From contig JACJXD010000013.1 in assembly GCA_020636845.1 (NCBI GenBank), positions 1 through 22,192 of the forward strand: a stretch of 22,192 nucleotides of DNA, in the 5' to 3' direction. Origin of the DNA: Bacteroidales bacterium. Lineage in GTDB: Bacteria > Bacteroidota > Bacteroidia > Bacteroidales > Tenuifilaceae. Of the stretch, positions 7,516 to 15,684 are shown in pieces (the first letter of the stretch is position 1; each line of letters begins with the position of its first letter). The notes beneath the pieces are model-generated. The model did no database searches. It was not told where the DNA came from and saw only the letters and a list, made by a program, of their open reading frames with translations. Made by a program: the position numbers and the translations under genes.

Positions 7516-10500
7516 GTGAGCACATTTAGAAAATTAAACAACATTGTAGGCTGGATAGTATTTGCCATTGCGGCTTCAGTTTACTTGTTAACTATCGAAC
7601 CCTCGGCTAGTTTTTGGGACTGCGGGGAGTTTATAGCTACGGCGTTTAAATTGGAAGTGGGACACCCTCCCGGAGCACCGCTCTTTGTAATGATAGCAAG
7701 ACTTTTTGGTCTTTTCGCTTCCGATGTTACCACCGTAGCAAAAATGGTAAATTCCATGTCGGCTTTAGCCAGCGGGTTTACAATTCTTTTCTTGTTTTGG
7801 ACAATAACTCATTTTGCTCGTAAAATTTTTGAGCGTCAAGGAAAAGAGTTAACAAGCGGACGAATGATTGCAATTTTAGCCAGCGGAGTTGTTGGTGCTT
7901 TGGCTTATGCATTTTCCGATACTTTTTGGTTTTCGGCTGTAGAAGGTGAAGTTTACGGAATGTCCTCGTTTTTTACTGCAATTGTATTTTGGGCTATTTT
8001 AAAGTGGGAAGATGTCGCAGATTCTCCTTATGCAAATCGGTGGCTCATTTTTATTGCCTATATGATGGGTTTATCTATCGGAGTGCACTTGCTGAACTTG
8101 CTTACTATTCCTGCAATAGCTTTTGTTTATTACTTCCGCAAATACAAACCTACCAGAAATGGTGTTATACTTACACTTCTTGTATCGGGAGTTATTTTGG
8201 GTGCAATTCTATATGTTATTATACCAGGAATTTTTGCATTGGCAGGTGTTTTTGAGCTGCTTTTTGTAAACGGATTTGGATTACCTTTCCATAGCGGTTT
8301 ATTTTTCTACATAATTGCTTTAGTTGCTGCTATCATTTACCTAATTTATCTTACTCATAAGAAAAGAAAGGTATTACTCAATACAGTATTTGTTGCACTA
8401 TCCGTAATTCTTATAGGCTACTCTTCGTATGCGTTAATAATAATAAGGGCAAATGTTAACACGCCTATCGATGAAAATAAGCCATCGAATGTTTTTGCAT
8501 TGATAAATTACTTAAATCGAGAACAATATGGCGATAGACCGTTGCTTTATGGTCAGTATTATAATGCTCCGGTTAAAGGAAGTTACGATGCTAAAACATG
8601 GATTCCTAAAAACGGTAAATATGTAGAGACATACTTGAAAACCGAGTATAATTTCGATGATCAGTTTAAAACAGTGTTCCCTCGTATGTGGAGTCCGCAA
8701 CAGGATCACATAAGCGAATATAAAAAATGGGCTGATGTTAAAGGCAATCCTGTTAAGGTCCAAAACAACAGGGGAGAATCTGAAACAAGGTATGTTCCCA
8801 CATTTGGAGAGAACTTGAAGTTTTTCTTCCGTTATCAAATTGGGTTTATGTATATGCGTTACTTCATGTGGAATTTTGTAGGTCGGCAGGACGATGTGCA
8901 AAGTCATGGAGGTGTTGAGAATGGTAATTGGATTAGCGGAATTAAACCTATTGATGCAATTTTCCTGGGAAATCAGGATGAACTCACCGATGAACAGCTT
9001 AATCATCCTTCCAGAAATACATACTTTTTTCTTCCTCTAATATTAGGTCTTATTGGAATATTTTACCAGTTATCCGAAAAACGCGACAGGAAGAATTTAT
9101 TGGTAATATTTATGTTGTTCTTCCTTACAGGTGTGGCTATTGTAGTGTATTTAAATCAGTATCCTCTTCAACCGCGCGAAAGGGATTATGCCTATGCCGG
9201 TTCGTTTTACGCTTATACAATTTGGATAGGATTAGGTGTTTTAGGTATTTACGAATGGTTATCGAAAATTATGTCCAAAACGCCGGCCGCCGTTACTGCT
9301 GGTATTGTTTGTATGTGTGTTCCTGTAGTTATGGGGCAGCAAAATTGGGACGATCATGATCGTTCGGGAAGATACACTACGCGCGATTTCGCTAAAGATT
9401 ATCTAAATAGCTGTGCCCCTAATGCAATTCTTTTTACTAATGGCGATAACGACACATTCCCGCTTTGGTATGCTCAGGAAGTGGAAGGTGTAAGAACCGA
9501 TGTTAGAGTTGTAAACCTTAGTCTTCTGGGAACCGATTGGTATATCGATCAAATGAAAGATAAATGTTATCAATCGGCACCGTTACCCTTAACAATGACA
9601 AACGACCAATACATACAGGGGACAAGGGATATTGTTTATATCTACAATCGGATTAACGAGCCTGTAGAGTTGAAGAGTTTAATGAACTTTGTATTAAGCG
9701 ACGATAAGGCAACAAAGTTACCTGTTCCCGGAGAAAGTTCTTTGGACTATTTTCCTAGCAATAAAGTTAAATTGGCAGTGGATAAAAGGGCTGTTCTTGA
9801 AAACCATACCGTTAGAACTTCCGATTCTTCGTTAATTGTACCGGAAATGCAATGGCAGTTAAAGGGAGAGTACTTAACAAAGAGCGCTTTGGCAATGTTA
9901 GATATTATTGCCAATAACAACTGGAAACGTCCTATATACTTTGTTTCACCTTACGGTGATAGCGATATCGGAATTGAAGATTATCTTCAACTCGATGGGT
10001 TTACGTATAGATTTATTCCTATTAAATCGAAATCGAAAGACTTTTTATCTGTTGGAAGAATTGACGACGATACCCTTTACAATAACCTTATGAATAAGTT
10101 TTCGTGGGGTAGAATGAACGCTCCTGATGTGTTTATCGATTATAATAACCAACGTACTGCAATGGTTTTGAAGTTAAGAAATACTTTTAGCCGCTTAGCC
10201 GATGATTTAATTGCCGCTGGTAAAAAGGATTCTGCACAAAAGGTGTTGGATAAAATTGTTGATTTGATGCCTCAGAAAAAGTACCCGTACGATATTTTCA
10301 TGTTTAGCATTATTGAAGGGTACTATAAGTTAAATGAAACGCAAAAAGCTAACGATATTGTAGAAAAGTATATTAATGTTACTGTTCAAAAAATACGGTA
10401 TTACATTAGTTTAGGCGATAAATTCGTGGGAGTAAACGATTACGATTTGCAAGTGGCCTTCCAAACGTTGCAACAGTTGAGTTCTGTTGCCGATGCGTAT

Positions 10501-10575
10501 GGACAGAAGGAGGTTGCCGAAAAGGCCAATACTGCATTCAATGAGTTACTTCGTAAGTTAAGACCTGGTGAATGA
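7516..10575 (+). CDS. DUF2723 family membrane protein, glycosyltransferase-like (TMEM260-related)
   Basis: This 1019-residue polytopic inner-membrane protein belongs to DUF2723 (PF11028). The human member of this family, TMEM260, is known as a protein O-mannosyltransferase. The bacterial substrate is not established here, so a role in glycosylating exported proteins is inference. After a first membrane segment (about 10-26), the family signature follows: SFWDCGEFIATAFKLEVGHP at 32-51, then PGAP. Asp35 and Glu38 sit where GT-C enzymes carry acidic catalytic residues in the first external loop. About ten hydrophobic segments follow up to residue ~620. The C-terminal third is soluble, with GDNDTFPLWYAQE and TPR-like helices near the end (about 890-960). 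Translation starts at GTG: an in-frame TAA lies 12 bases upstream of it, no ATG lies between, and the next Met would remove the signature. It is followed 77 bp later by atpD. Confidence 0.85.
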   Translation: MSTFRKLNNIVGWIVFAIAASVYLLTIEPSASFWDCGEFIATAFKLEVGHPPGAPLFVMIARLFGLFASDVTTVAKMVNSMSALASGFTILFLFWTITHFARKIFERQGKELTSGRMIAILASGVVGALAYAFSDTFWFSAVEGEVYGMSSFFTAIVFWAILKWEDVADSPYANRWLIFIAYMMGLSIGVHLLNLLTIPAIAFVYYFRKYKPTRNGVILTLLVSGVILGAILYVIIPGIFALAGVFELLFVNGFGLPFHSGLFFYIIALVAAIIYLIYLTHKKRKVLLNTVFVALSVILIGYSSYALIIIRANVNTPIDENKPSNVFALINYLNREQYGDRPLLYGQYYNAPVKGSYDAKTWIPKNGKYVETYLKTEYNFDDQFKTVFPRMWSPQQDHISEYKKWADVKGNPVKVQNNRGESETRYVPTFGENLKFFFRYQIGFMYMRYFMWNFVGRQDDVQSHGGVENGNWISGIKPIDAIFLGNQDELTDEQLNHPSRNTYFFLPLILGLIGIFYQLSEKRDRKNLLVIFMLFFLTGVAIVVYLNQYPLQPRERDYAYAGSFYAYTIWIGLGVLGIYEWLSKIMSKTPAAVTAGIVCMCVPVVMGQQNWDDHDRSGRYTTRDFAKDYLNSCAPNAILFTNGDNDTFPLWYAQEVEGVRTDVRVVNLSLLGTDWYIDQMKDKCYQSAPLPLTMTNDQYIQGTRDIVYIYNRINEPVELKSLMNFVLSDDKATKLPVPGESSLDYFPSNKVKLAVDKRAVLENHTVRTSDSSLIVPEMQWQLKGEYLTKSALAMLDIIANNNWKRPIYFVSPYGDSDIGIEDYLQLDGFTYRFIPIKSKSKDFLSVGRIDDDTLYNNLMNKFSWGRMNAPDVFIDYNNQRTAMVLKLRNTFSRLADDLIAAGKKDSAQKVLDKIVDLMPQKKYPYDIFMFSIIEGYYKLNETQKANDIVEKYINVTVQKIRYYISLGDKFVGVNDYDLQVAFQTLQQLSSVADAYGQKEVAEKANTAFNELLRKLRPGE

Positions 10576-10597
10576 TATTGAAATAATTAAGATTTTT

Positions 10598-10629
10598 TAC
10601 AATGCTTTAATTCATTGTATGTAAATTTG
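10598..10629 (+). promoter_or_regulatory. Candidate atpD promoter with adjoining inverted repeat
   Basis: TAAATTTG at 10622-10629 is a full match to the Bacteroidota -7 box and lies 23 bases before the atpD ATG, leaving a short leader. No clear TTG is seen at the -33 distance. Directly upstream, TACAATG (10598-10604) and CATTGTA (10613-10619) form a 7-bp inverted repeat around 8 bases. It lacks a following T-tract, so it looks more like a binding site than a terminator. Confidence 0.4.
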
Positions 10630-10652
10630 AGGATATGTAAAACGAATTCGAC

Positions 10653-12170
10653 ATGGCAGAATTAAGAGGAGAAATTGTACAGTTAATTGGCCCGGTAGTG
10701 GATGTTGCTTTTAATGAGAGTAACGGAAAATTGCCGTCAATTTACGAAGCCCTTGAGTTAAAACGCCCCGATGGTAGTTTTGTGGTGCTAGAATGCCAAC
10801 AGCACATTGGGGAAAACACTGTGAGAACCATTGCCATGGACTCTACCGATGGTTTATCCCGGGGAATGGAGGTTATATCAACAGGAAAAGAAATAACCAT
10901 GCCCATTGGAGACCAAATCAAAGGGCGTTTGCTTAATGTTATTGGGCAATCTATCGATGGATTATCTCCGTTAAAACAAGATAGTGATTACCAAATTCAT
11001 GACAAACCGCCAAAGTTTGAAGACTTAAGTACCAGTCAGGAAGTCCTTTATACGGGAATAAAGGTTATAGATCTTTTGGAACCGTATGCAAAAGGAGGTA
11101 AAATTGGATTATTTGGTGGTGCTGGTGTTGGAAAAACAGTTATTATTCAGGAATTGATTAATAACATTGCAAAGGGATATAAAGGCTTGTCGGTATTTGC
11201 TGGTGTTGGTGAAAGAACACGTGAAGGCAACGATTTACTTCGTGAAATGATTGAGGCTAATATTGTGAAATATGGCGCAGAGTTTCGCGAAAGTATGGAA
11301 AAAGGAGGTTGGGATCTTTCTAAGGTCGATCAGGATCTCTTGAAAGAATCGAGCCTTACAATGATTTTTGGACAAATGAATGAACCGCCAGGAGCCCGTG
11401 CTACTGTTGCGCTTTCCGGGCTAACTGTAGCAGAATCGTTCCGCGATGGCGGTGGTGAAGATGAACAAGGACACGATATTCTTTTCTTTATCGATAATAT
11501 TTTCCGTTTTACCCAAGCAGGGTCGGAGGTTTCTGCGCTTCTTGGACGAATGCCTTCGGCAGTAGGTTATCAGCCAACGTTGGCTACCGAAATGGGATTA
11601 ATGCAGGAACGTATTACATCAACTAAGAAAGGGTCAATCACTTCGGTTCAGGCTATTTACGTACCTGCCGATGACCTTACAGACCCTGCCCCTGCAACTA
11701 CCTTTGCACACCTTGATGCAACAACCGTGTTGGATCGTAAAATTTCGGAGTTAGGAATTTATCCGGCAGTAAGTCCGCTTGATTCTACCTCACGTATTCT
11801 TACCCCCGATATAGTTGGAGCGGAGCATTACAATACCGCTCAACGAGTTAAGAATCTGCTTCAGCGTTATAAGGAATTGCAGGATATTATTGCCATTTTA
11901 GGTATGGACGAACTTTCGGAAGAAGACAAGATGGTTGTTCATCGTGCTCGTCGTGTACAGCGTTTCTTATCGCAGCCATTCCACGTTGCCGAAGCATTTA
12001 CAGGTATAAAAGGTGTTATGGTTGATATAAAGGATACTATTCGTGGTTTTAACATGATTATGGATGGTGAAGTGGATAAGTATCCCGAAGCCGCTTTTAA
12101 CTTGGTTGGAACAATTGAGGCGGCTATCGAAAAGGGAGAAAAAATGCTTTCCGAAGTTAACAAGAAGTAA
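10653..12170 (+). CDS. atpD: F-type ATP synthase subunit beta
   Basis: This is the catalytic subunit of the F1 sector, which makes ATP from ADP and phosphate on the cytoplasmic face of the inner membrane. It has 505 residues, a little longer than E. coli AtpD. The N-terminal beta-barrel (to about 80) leads into the nucleotide domain with P-loop GGAGVGKT at 155-162, catalytic Glu187 in GERTREGND, Walker B ILFFIDN at 276-282, and RMPSAVGYQPTLATEMG at 299-315. The DELSEED element that contacts gamma is at 419-425. A charged stretch near 214-232 (MEKGGWDLSKVDQDLLKE) accounts for the additional length and is typical of Bacteroidota members. It forms an operon with atpC 11 bp downstream. The other F0F1 genes are not adjacent in this window. 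Confidence 0.98.
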   Translation: MAELRGEIVQLIGPVVDVAFNESNGKLPSIYEALELKRPDGSFVVLECQQHIGENTVRTIAMDSTDGLSRGMEVISTGKEITMPIGDQIKGRLLNVIGQSIDGLSPLKQDSDYQIHDKPPKFEDLSTSQEVLYTGIKVIDLLEPYAKGGKIGLFGGAGVGKTVIIQELINNIAKGYKGLSVFAGVGERTREGNDLLREMIEANIVKYGAEFRESMEKGGWDLSKVDQDLLKESSLTMIFGQMNEPPGARATVALSGLTVAESFRDGGGEDEQGHDILFFIDNIFRFTQAGSEVSALLGRMPSAVGYQPTLATEMGLMQERITSTKKGSITSVQAIYVPADDLTDPAPATTFAHLDATTVLDRKISELGIYPAVSPLDSTSRILTPDIVGAEHYNTAQRVKNLLQRYKELQDIIAILGMDELSEEDKMVVHRARRVQRFLSQPFHVAEAFTGIKGVMVDIKDTIRGFNMIMDGEVDKYPEAAFNLVGTIEAAIEKGEKMLSEVNKK

Positions 12171-12181
12171 CCTTTTGCACT

Positions 12182-12439
12182 ATGATTTGCCAGTTAGTTT
12201 CACCTGAAAAGAATTTTCAACTCGACGATGTTTACTATGTACAGGTTCCTGGCACCAAAGGTTCGTTTGGAGTATTGCAAAAACATGCGCCGTTAGCATC
12301 TACCTTGGAACCTGGCATAATAAAAGTTGTACAAACACAGGGAGGAGAGTTGCTGTTTAATATTCCGCAAGGTGGATTTATAAAGATTCTCGACGATACA
12401 GTTACTATAATTACCGAAGAGGTTGAACAAACCTTTTAA
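12182..12439 (+). CDS. atpC: F-type ATP synthase subunit epsilon, short form
   Basis: This is the epsilon subunit of the F1 central stalk, which couples gamma rotation to the c-ring. Its 85 residues cover only the N-terminal beta-sandwich, including the conserved SFGVLQKHAPLASTLEPG pattern at 28-45 and the strand pair around LLFNIPQGGFIKI. The C-terminal two-helix domain, present in the roughly 135-residue proteobacterial form and responsible for inhibiting ATP hydrolysis, is absent. The TAA stop is clean and the next gene starts two bases later, so this is a natural short form rather than a truncation. Similar short epsilon subunits are known in this phylum and in green sulfur bacteria. Confidence 0.95.
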   Translation: MICQLVSPEKNFQLDDVYYVQVPGTKGSFGVLQKHAPLASTLEPGIIKVVQTQGGELLFNIPQGGFIKILDDTVTIITEEVEQTF

Positions 12440-12441
12440 CA

Positions 12442-13179
12442 ATGAATAGAATTGGCCGATACATCTTCATTTCTCTGCTTGTTGTCGTAACTTCACAGAG
12501 TATTAGCGCTCAACAAACGGTAACGTTTAAAGCGGAGGATGGGTTGGATGTTACGGCCGATTTGTATTTAATGGATTTAAACTATCCATATATAATTCTT
12601 TTGCATCAGGCAGGGTACAGTCGAGGAGAATATCGCGAAATTGCGCCAAGGCTTACCAACCTTGGTTATAACTGTTTGGCGGTAGATTTACGCTCGGGAA
12701 ATGAAGTGAATGGAGTAGTAAACCAAACTCACCAATTGGCGCAGGGAAAGGGTTTAAAAACCGATTATATTGCTGCAATAAACGATGTTGACGCTGCCAT
12801 TGCATATGTAAAATCCAGAACCGATAAGCCTTTTGTTTTGTGGGGTAGTTCGTACTCGGCATCGTTAGCATTAATTGTTGGAACTAACGATTTGCGAACC
12901 GCTGCAGTAGTATCATTTTCGCCGGGGGAATATTTCGACGATAAAGATTTTGTAAAAAATCAAATAAAAAGGATATCCGTTCCCGTGTTGGTTTTATCGG
13001 CTAAAAACGAATGTGCTTCGGTAAATGAATTGCTATCGGTAGTAAATCCCAACTTGGTAACAAAGTATTGCCCATCCGAACCAGGAAAACATGGGGCAAA
13101 AGCGTTGTGGAGTTCCAGTCCGTTTAGCGATGATTATTGGTTGGCTGTTACCATGTTTTTTAGCAAGTTGAAGAAATAA
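12442..13179 (+). CDS. Exported alpha/beta hydrolase (dienelactone hydrolase-like)
   Basis: This 245-residue alpha/beta-hydrolase-fold protein has a signal peptide at 1-23 (SQSISAQQ cleavage region), so it should act in the periplasm or outside. The fold is visible from the strand YIILLHQAGYSRGEYRE (50-66, oxyanion region), through the nucleophile elbow LWGSSYSAS (Ser137), to the acidic/Asn region LSAKNE (185-190) and His217 in GKHGAKAL. The elbow has Ser where most members carry the second Gly of GxSxG, a tolerated variant. The substrate is unknown; esterase or dienelactone hydrolase-like activity is a family-level guess. It begins two bases after the atpC stop, so it is almost certainly on the atpDC transcript, although no functional link to ATP synthase is evident. 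Confidence 0.82.
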   Translation: MNRIGRYIFISLLVVVTSQSISAQQTVTFKAEDGLDVTADLYLMDLNYPYIILLHQAGYSRGEYREIAPRLTNLGYNCLAVDLRSGNEVNGVVNQTHQLAQGKGLKTDYIAAINDVDAAIAYVKSRTDKPFVLWGSSYSASLALIVGTNDLRTAAVVSFSPGEYFDDKDFVKNQIKRISVPVLVLSAKNECASVNELLSVVNPNLVTKYCPSEPGKHGAKALWSSSPFSDDYWLAVTMFFSKLKK

Positions 13180-13182
13180 TCC

Positions 13183-13236
13183 GATAAACACTTTGCAACA
13201 AATCTCGGTAGAGTAATGTTTATTATCCGTTTTTTT
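13183..13236 (+). terminator. Weak candidate terminator after the atpDC-hydrolase operon
   Basis: Bases 13184-13190 (ATAAACA) can pair with 13217-13223 (TGTTTAT), with an extra G-T pair outside. A run of seven T follows a few bases later (13230-13236). The loop of 26 bases is long and the stem is AT-rich, so this is only a possible terminator between the hydrolase gene and gpmA. Confidence 0.3.
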
Positions 13237-13289
13237 GAATATCGAGTTTAAATATTCACGTTGCTTAACTGTCTAAAAAAAGAAAATTT

Positions 13290-13961
13290 ATGGGAAAGTT
13301 GGTATTGATTCGTCATGGGGAATCCATGTGGAACAAAATGAATGTGTTTACCGGTTGGGTTGATGTACCGCTATCGACTGAAGGAATTGCTGAAGCACAA
13401 AAAGCAGGAGAAGAACTTGCCGGTATTTCTTTCGATGCGGTTTTTACTTCGATACAAATTAGGGCAATAGAAACGGCTATGATTTTATTGGCTTCGGCAA
13501 AAAGCGCCAAAACGCCCGTTATTATCCACAGCGAAGGAAAGATGAAAGAGTGGACAAAGATATTTAGCGTCGAAACAGCCAATAATATTCTTCCGGTATT
13601 TTCGGATTGGCACTTGAACGAACGCTACTACGGTCATCTTCAGGGATTAAATAAAACGGCCACGGTAAATAAGTATGGCGAGGATCAGGTTCATCTTTGG
13701 AGGCGGAGTTACGATGTTGCACCGCCCGAAGGTGAAAGTCTAAAGGATACTGCGGCTCGTACTATTCCTTACTTTAAGAGCAGGGTAATGGAACAACTTA
13801 AAATGGGAAAAAATGTTTTGGTTTCAGCACACGGAAACAGTTTAAGGTCTATAGTAATGTTTATCGAAAACCTTTCTCCGGAAGAAATAGTAAAGTATGA
13901 AATTCCTACAGGAAAACCTCTTTTCTATCAATTTGATGGTAACGATATTCAAAAAATGTAA
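13290..13961 (+). CDS. gpmA: 2,3-bisphosphoglycerate-dependent phosphoglycerate mutase
   Basis: This glycolytic and gluconeogenic enzyme interconverts 3- and 2-phosphoglycerate through a phosphohistidine. Its 223 residues include the histidine phosphatase signature LIRHGES with His9 as the phospho-acceptor, Arg58 in TSIQIRAIET, Glu111 in LNERYYG, LQGLNK at 117-122, WRRSYD at 137-142 and the second catalytic His181 in SAHGNSLR. Compared with E. coli GpmA it has an extra segment of about 20 residues before LNERYYG (about 69-105). It lacks both the roughly 25-residue insert after the PP motif and the C-terminal tail. An A-rich AAAAAAAGAAAA stretch before the ATG serves as a weak ribosome-binding region. 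It converges on recJ with only four bases between stops. Confidence 0.95.
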   Translation: MGKLVLIRHGESMWNKMNVFTGWVDVPLSTEGIAEAQKAGEELAGISFDAVFTSIQIRAIETAMILLASAKSAKTPVIIHSEGKMKEWTKIFSVETANNILPVFSDWHLNERYYGHLQGLNKTATVNKYGEDQVHLWRRSYDVAPPEGESLKDTAARTIPYFKSRVMEQLKMGKNVLVSAHGNSLRSIVMFIENLSPEEIVKYEIPTGKPLFYQFDGNDIQKM

Positions 13962-13965
13962 AACC

Positions 13966-15681
13966 TTATTTTGGAAATTTCACATCCTTAACTCTAAGTT
14001 GAATAGTTTTTACCCCTCTGTAAACATTTTCGTATAGCGAAAAGCACATGCTGAAAGCTTTTCCGGAATGAAGTTCACGATAATGTTCGGCCATCTGAAA
14101 GGCTATACCGGGATAAACCAACGGATTACCCTCTTCTATAACCGAAAGTTTAACGTGCTCTTTTTCTCCGCCAACTAACCGGCTTTCGCCATTGTCATGA
14201 ATATTATCGGCGACAAAAACAGGAGCCATGTTTCCGGGACCAAATGGTTCAAATTGCTTAAGTATGCTGTAAAAATTTTCGGTAATATCCGATAGTTTAA
14301 TTTTGGCGTCTATGTCAACTTGTGGCGTTAGCATATCCGATGTAATGGTGTTGCTTACGTACTCCTCGAAACGCTGCTTAAACATATCAACATTTTGAAC
14401 TTTCAGCGTAAGACCTGCGGCATACATGTGTCCGCCAAAGTTTTCAAGCAAATCGGAACATGCTTCAACAGCTTGATATAGGTCGTATCCGGGAACCGAA
14501 CGGGCAGAACCGGTGGCTAAATCGCCTGACTGTGTTAAAACTACAGTTGGGCGATAGTACGTTTCTATTAAACGGGAGGCAACAATTCCTACAACTCCCT
14601 TGTGCCATTGTGGATTGAATAAAACCGTTGAGTTGCTGTGCTGTAATCGTGGGTCGGAAGCAATCATTCGCAAAGCTTCGTGTGTGATATGCCGATCAAC
14701 GTTTTTACGATCGTTATTACAAGAATCTATTAGCGAGCCAACCTCGTATGCAACGCTATCGTCGGGAGCGCAAAGTAAATCTACTGCCGTTTTTCCGGAT
14801 TCCATTCGCCCTGCTGCGTTAATGCGTGGACCAATGCGAAAAACAATGTCATCAACACCTATTTTATGCTTATCAATACCTGCAATTTTAATTATGGTTT
14901 TTAACCCGGTTGAAGGGTTGTTGTTCAACTTTTCCAAACCGAAATAAGTTAAAACACGATTTTCGTCGATGATTGGAACAATGTCCGAAGCAATACTTAC
15001 TGCCAACAAATCGATGTACTCATAAAGATTATCGGGCGAAACTCCGGCCTTTCGACAATAGCCTTGTAAAAGTTTAAATCCTACGCCACAACCCGAAAGT
15101 TCTTTAAAAGGATATGGGCAATCGAGACGCTTCGGATCTAAAACGGCAACTGCTTCGGGAATTTGTTCTCCGGGAAGATGATGGTCGCAAATTATAAAAT
15201 CGATATTGCGCATTGCGGCATATCGAACTTTTTCAATGGCTTTAATACCGCAATCAAGGGCAACTATAAGTGTGTATCCATTATCGAAAGCAAAGTCAAT
15301 ACCTTTTTGAGAAATGCCATAGCCTTCGTTGTATCGGTCTGGTATATAGTAGCCTACTTTTGAGTATCGGTTACGGAAAAACGAGTACATGAGAGCCACT
15401 GCAGTGGTTCCATCAACATCGTAATCGCCATAAAAAAGAATTGCTTCACCTTTACGAATTGCTTGCTCTATGCGATCTACAGCATTTTCCATGTCTTTCA
15501 TCAAGAATGGATTGTAAAGGTCATCAAGCGAGGGTCGGAAAAATCGCTTTGCCTGATCGTAGAAAGTTATTCCTCTTTGAGTTAGGAGCGAGGCTAAAAC
15601 AGAACTAATGTTTAACTCCGTTGCCAATGTTTGGATTGTGTCCTGATTGCCAACTTCTTTATATACCCATCGTTTTTCCAT
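13966..15681 (-). CDS. recJ: Single-stranded-DNA-specific exonuclease RecJ
   Basis: This 5'-to-3' ssDNA exonuclease acts in recombination repair (RecF pathway) and mismatch repair. Its 571 residues are a normal length. The DHH phosphoesterase core is plain: motif I YGDYDVDGTT at 84-93, ALDCG at 141-145, motif III DHHLPGE at 166-172, SDIVP at 232-236, and GPRINAAGRM at 284-293. The DHHA1 half follows with FGGHMYAAGL and an OB-like C-terminal region ending at the Val-Lys-Phe strand. The ATG is three bases after the lipB stop, so translation is probably coupled and recJ is the last gene of a lipA-lipB-recJ transcript. Confidence 0.96.
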   Translation of the reverse strand: MEKRWVYKEVGNQDTIQTLATELNISSVLASLLTQRGITFYDQAKRFFRPSLDDLYNPFLMKDMENAVDRIEQAIRKGEAILFYGDYDVDGTTAVALMYSFFRNRYSKVGYYIPDRYNEGYGISQKGIDFAFDNGYTLIVALDCGIKAIEKVRYAAMRNIDFIICDHHLPGEQIPEAVAVLDPKRLDCPYPFKELSGCGVGFKLLQGYCRKAGVSPDNLYEYIDLLAVSIASDIVPIIDENRVLTYFGLEKLNNNPSTGLKTIIKIAGIDKHKIGVDDIVFRIGPRINAAGRMESGKTAVDLLCAPDDSVAYEVGSLIDSCNNDRKNVDRHITHEALRMIASDPRLQHSNSTVLFNPQWHKGVVGIVASRLIETYYRPTVVLTQSGDLATGSARSVPGYDLYQAVEACSDLLENFGGHMYAAGLTLKVQNVDMFKQRFEEYVSNTITSDMLTPQVDIDAKIKLSDITENFYSILKQFEPFGPGNMAPVFVADNIHDNGESRLVGGEKEHVKLSVIEEGNPLVYPGIAFQMAEHYRELHSGKAFSMCFSLYENVYRGVKTIQLRVKDVKFPK

Positions 15682-15684
15682 TGT

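Noticed and set aside
8512..9006. Minus-strand open frame of 164 codons inside the DUF2723 gene
   Set aside because: It is fully contained in a well-supported gene, and the translated sequence has no recognisable family or consistent structure.
12182..12439. Truncated, broken atpC
   Set aside because: The short form has a complete beta-sandwich and a clean stop, and matches the known short epsilon of this phylum.
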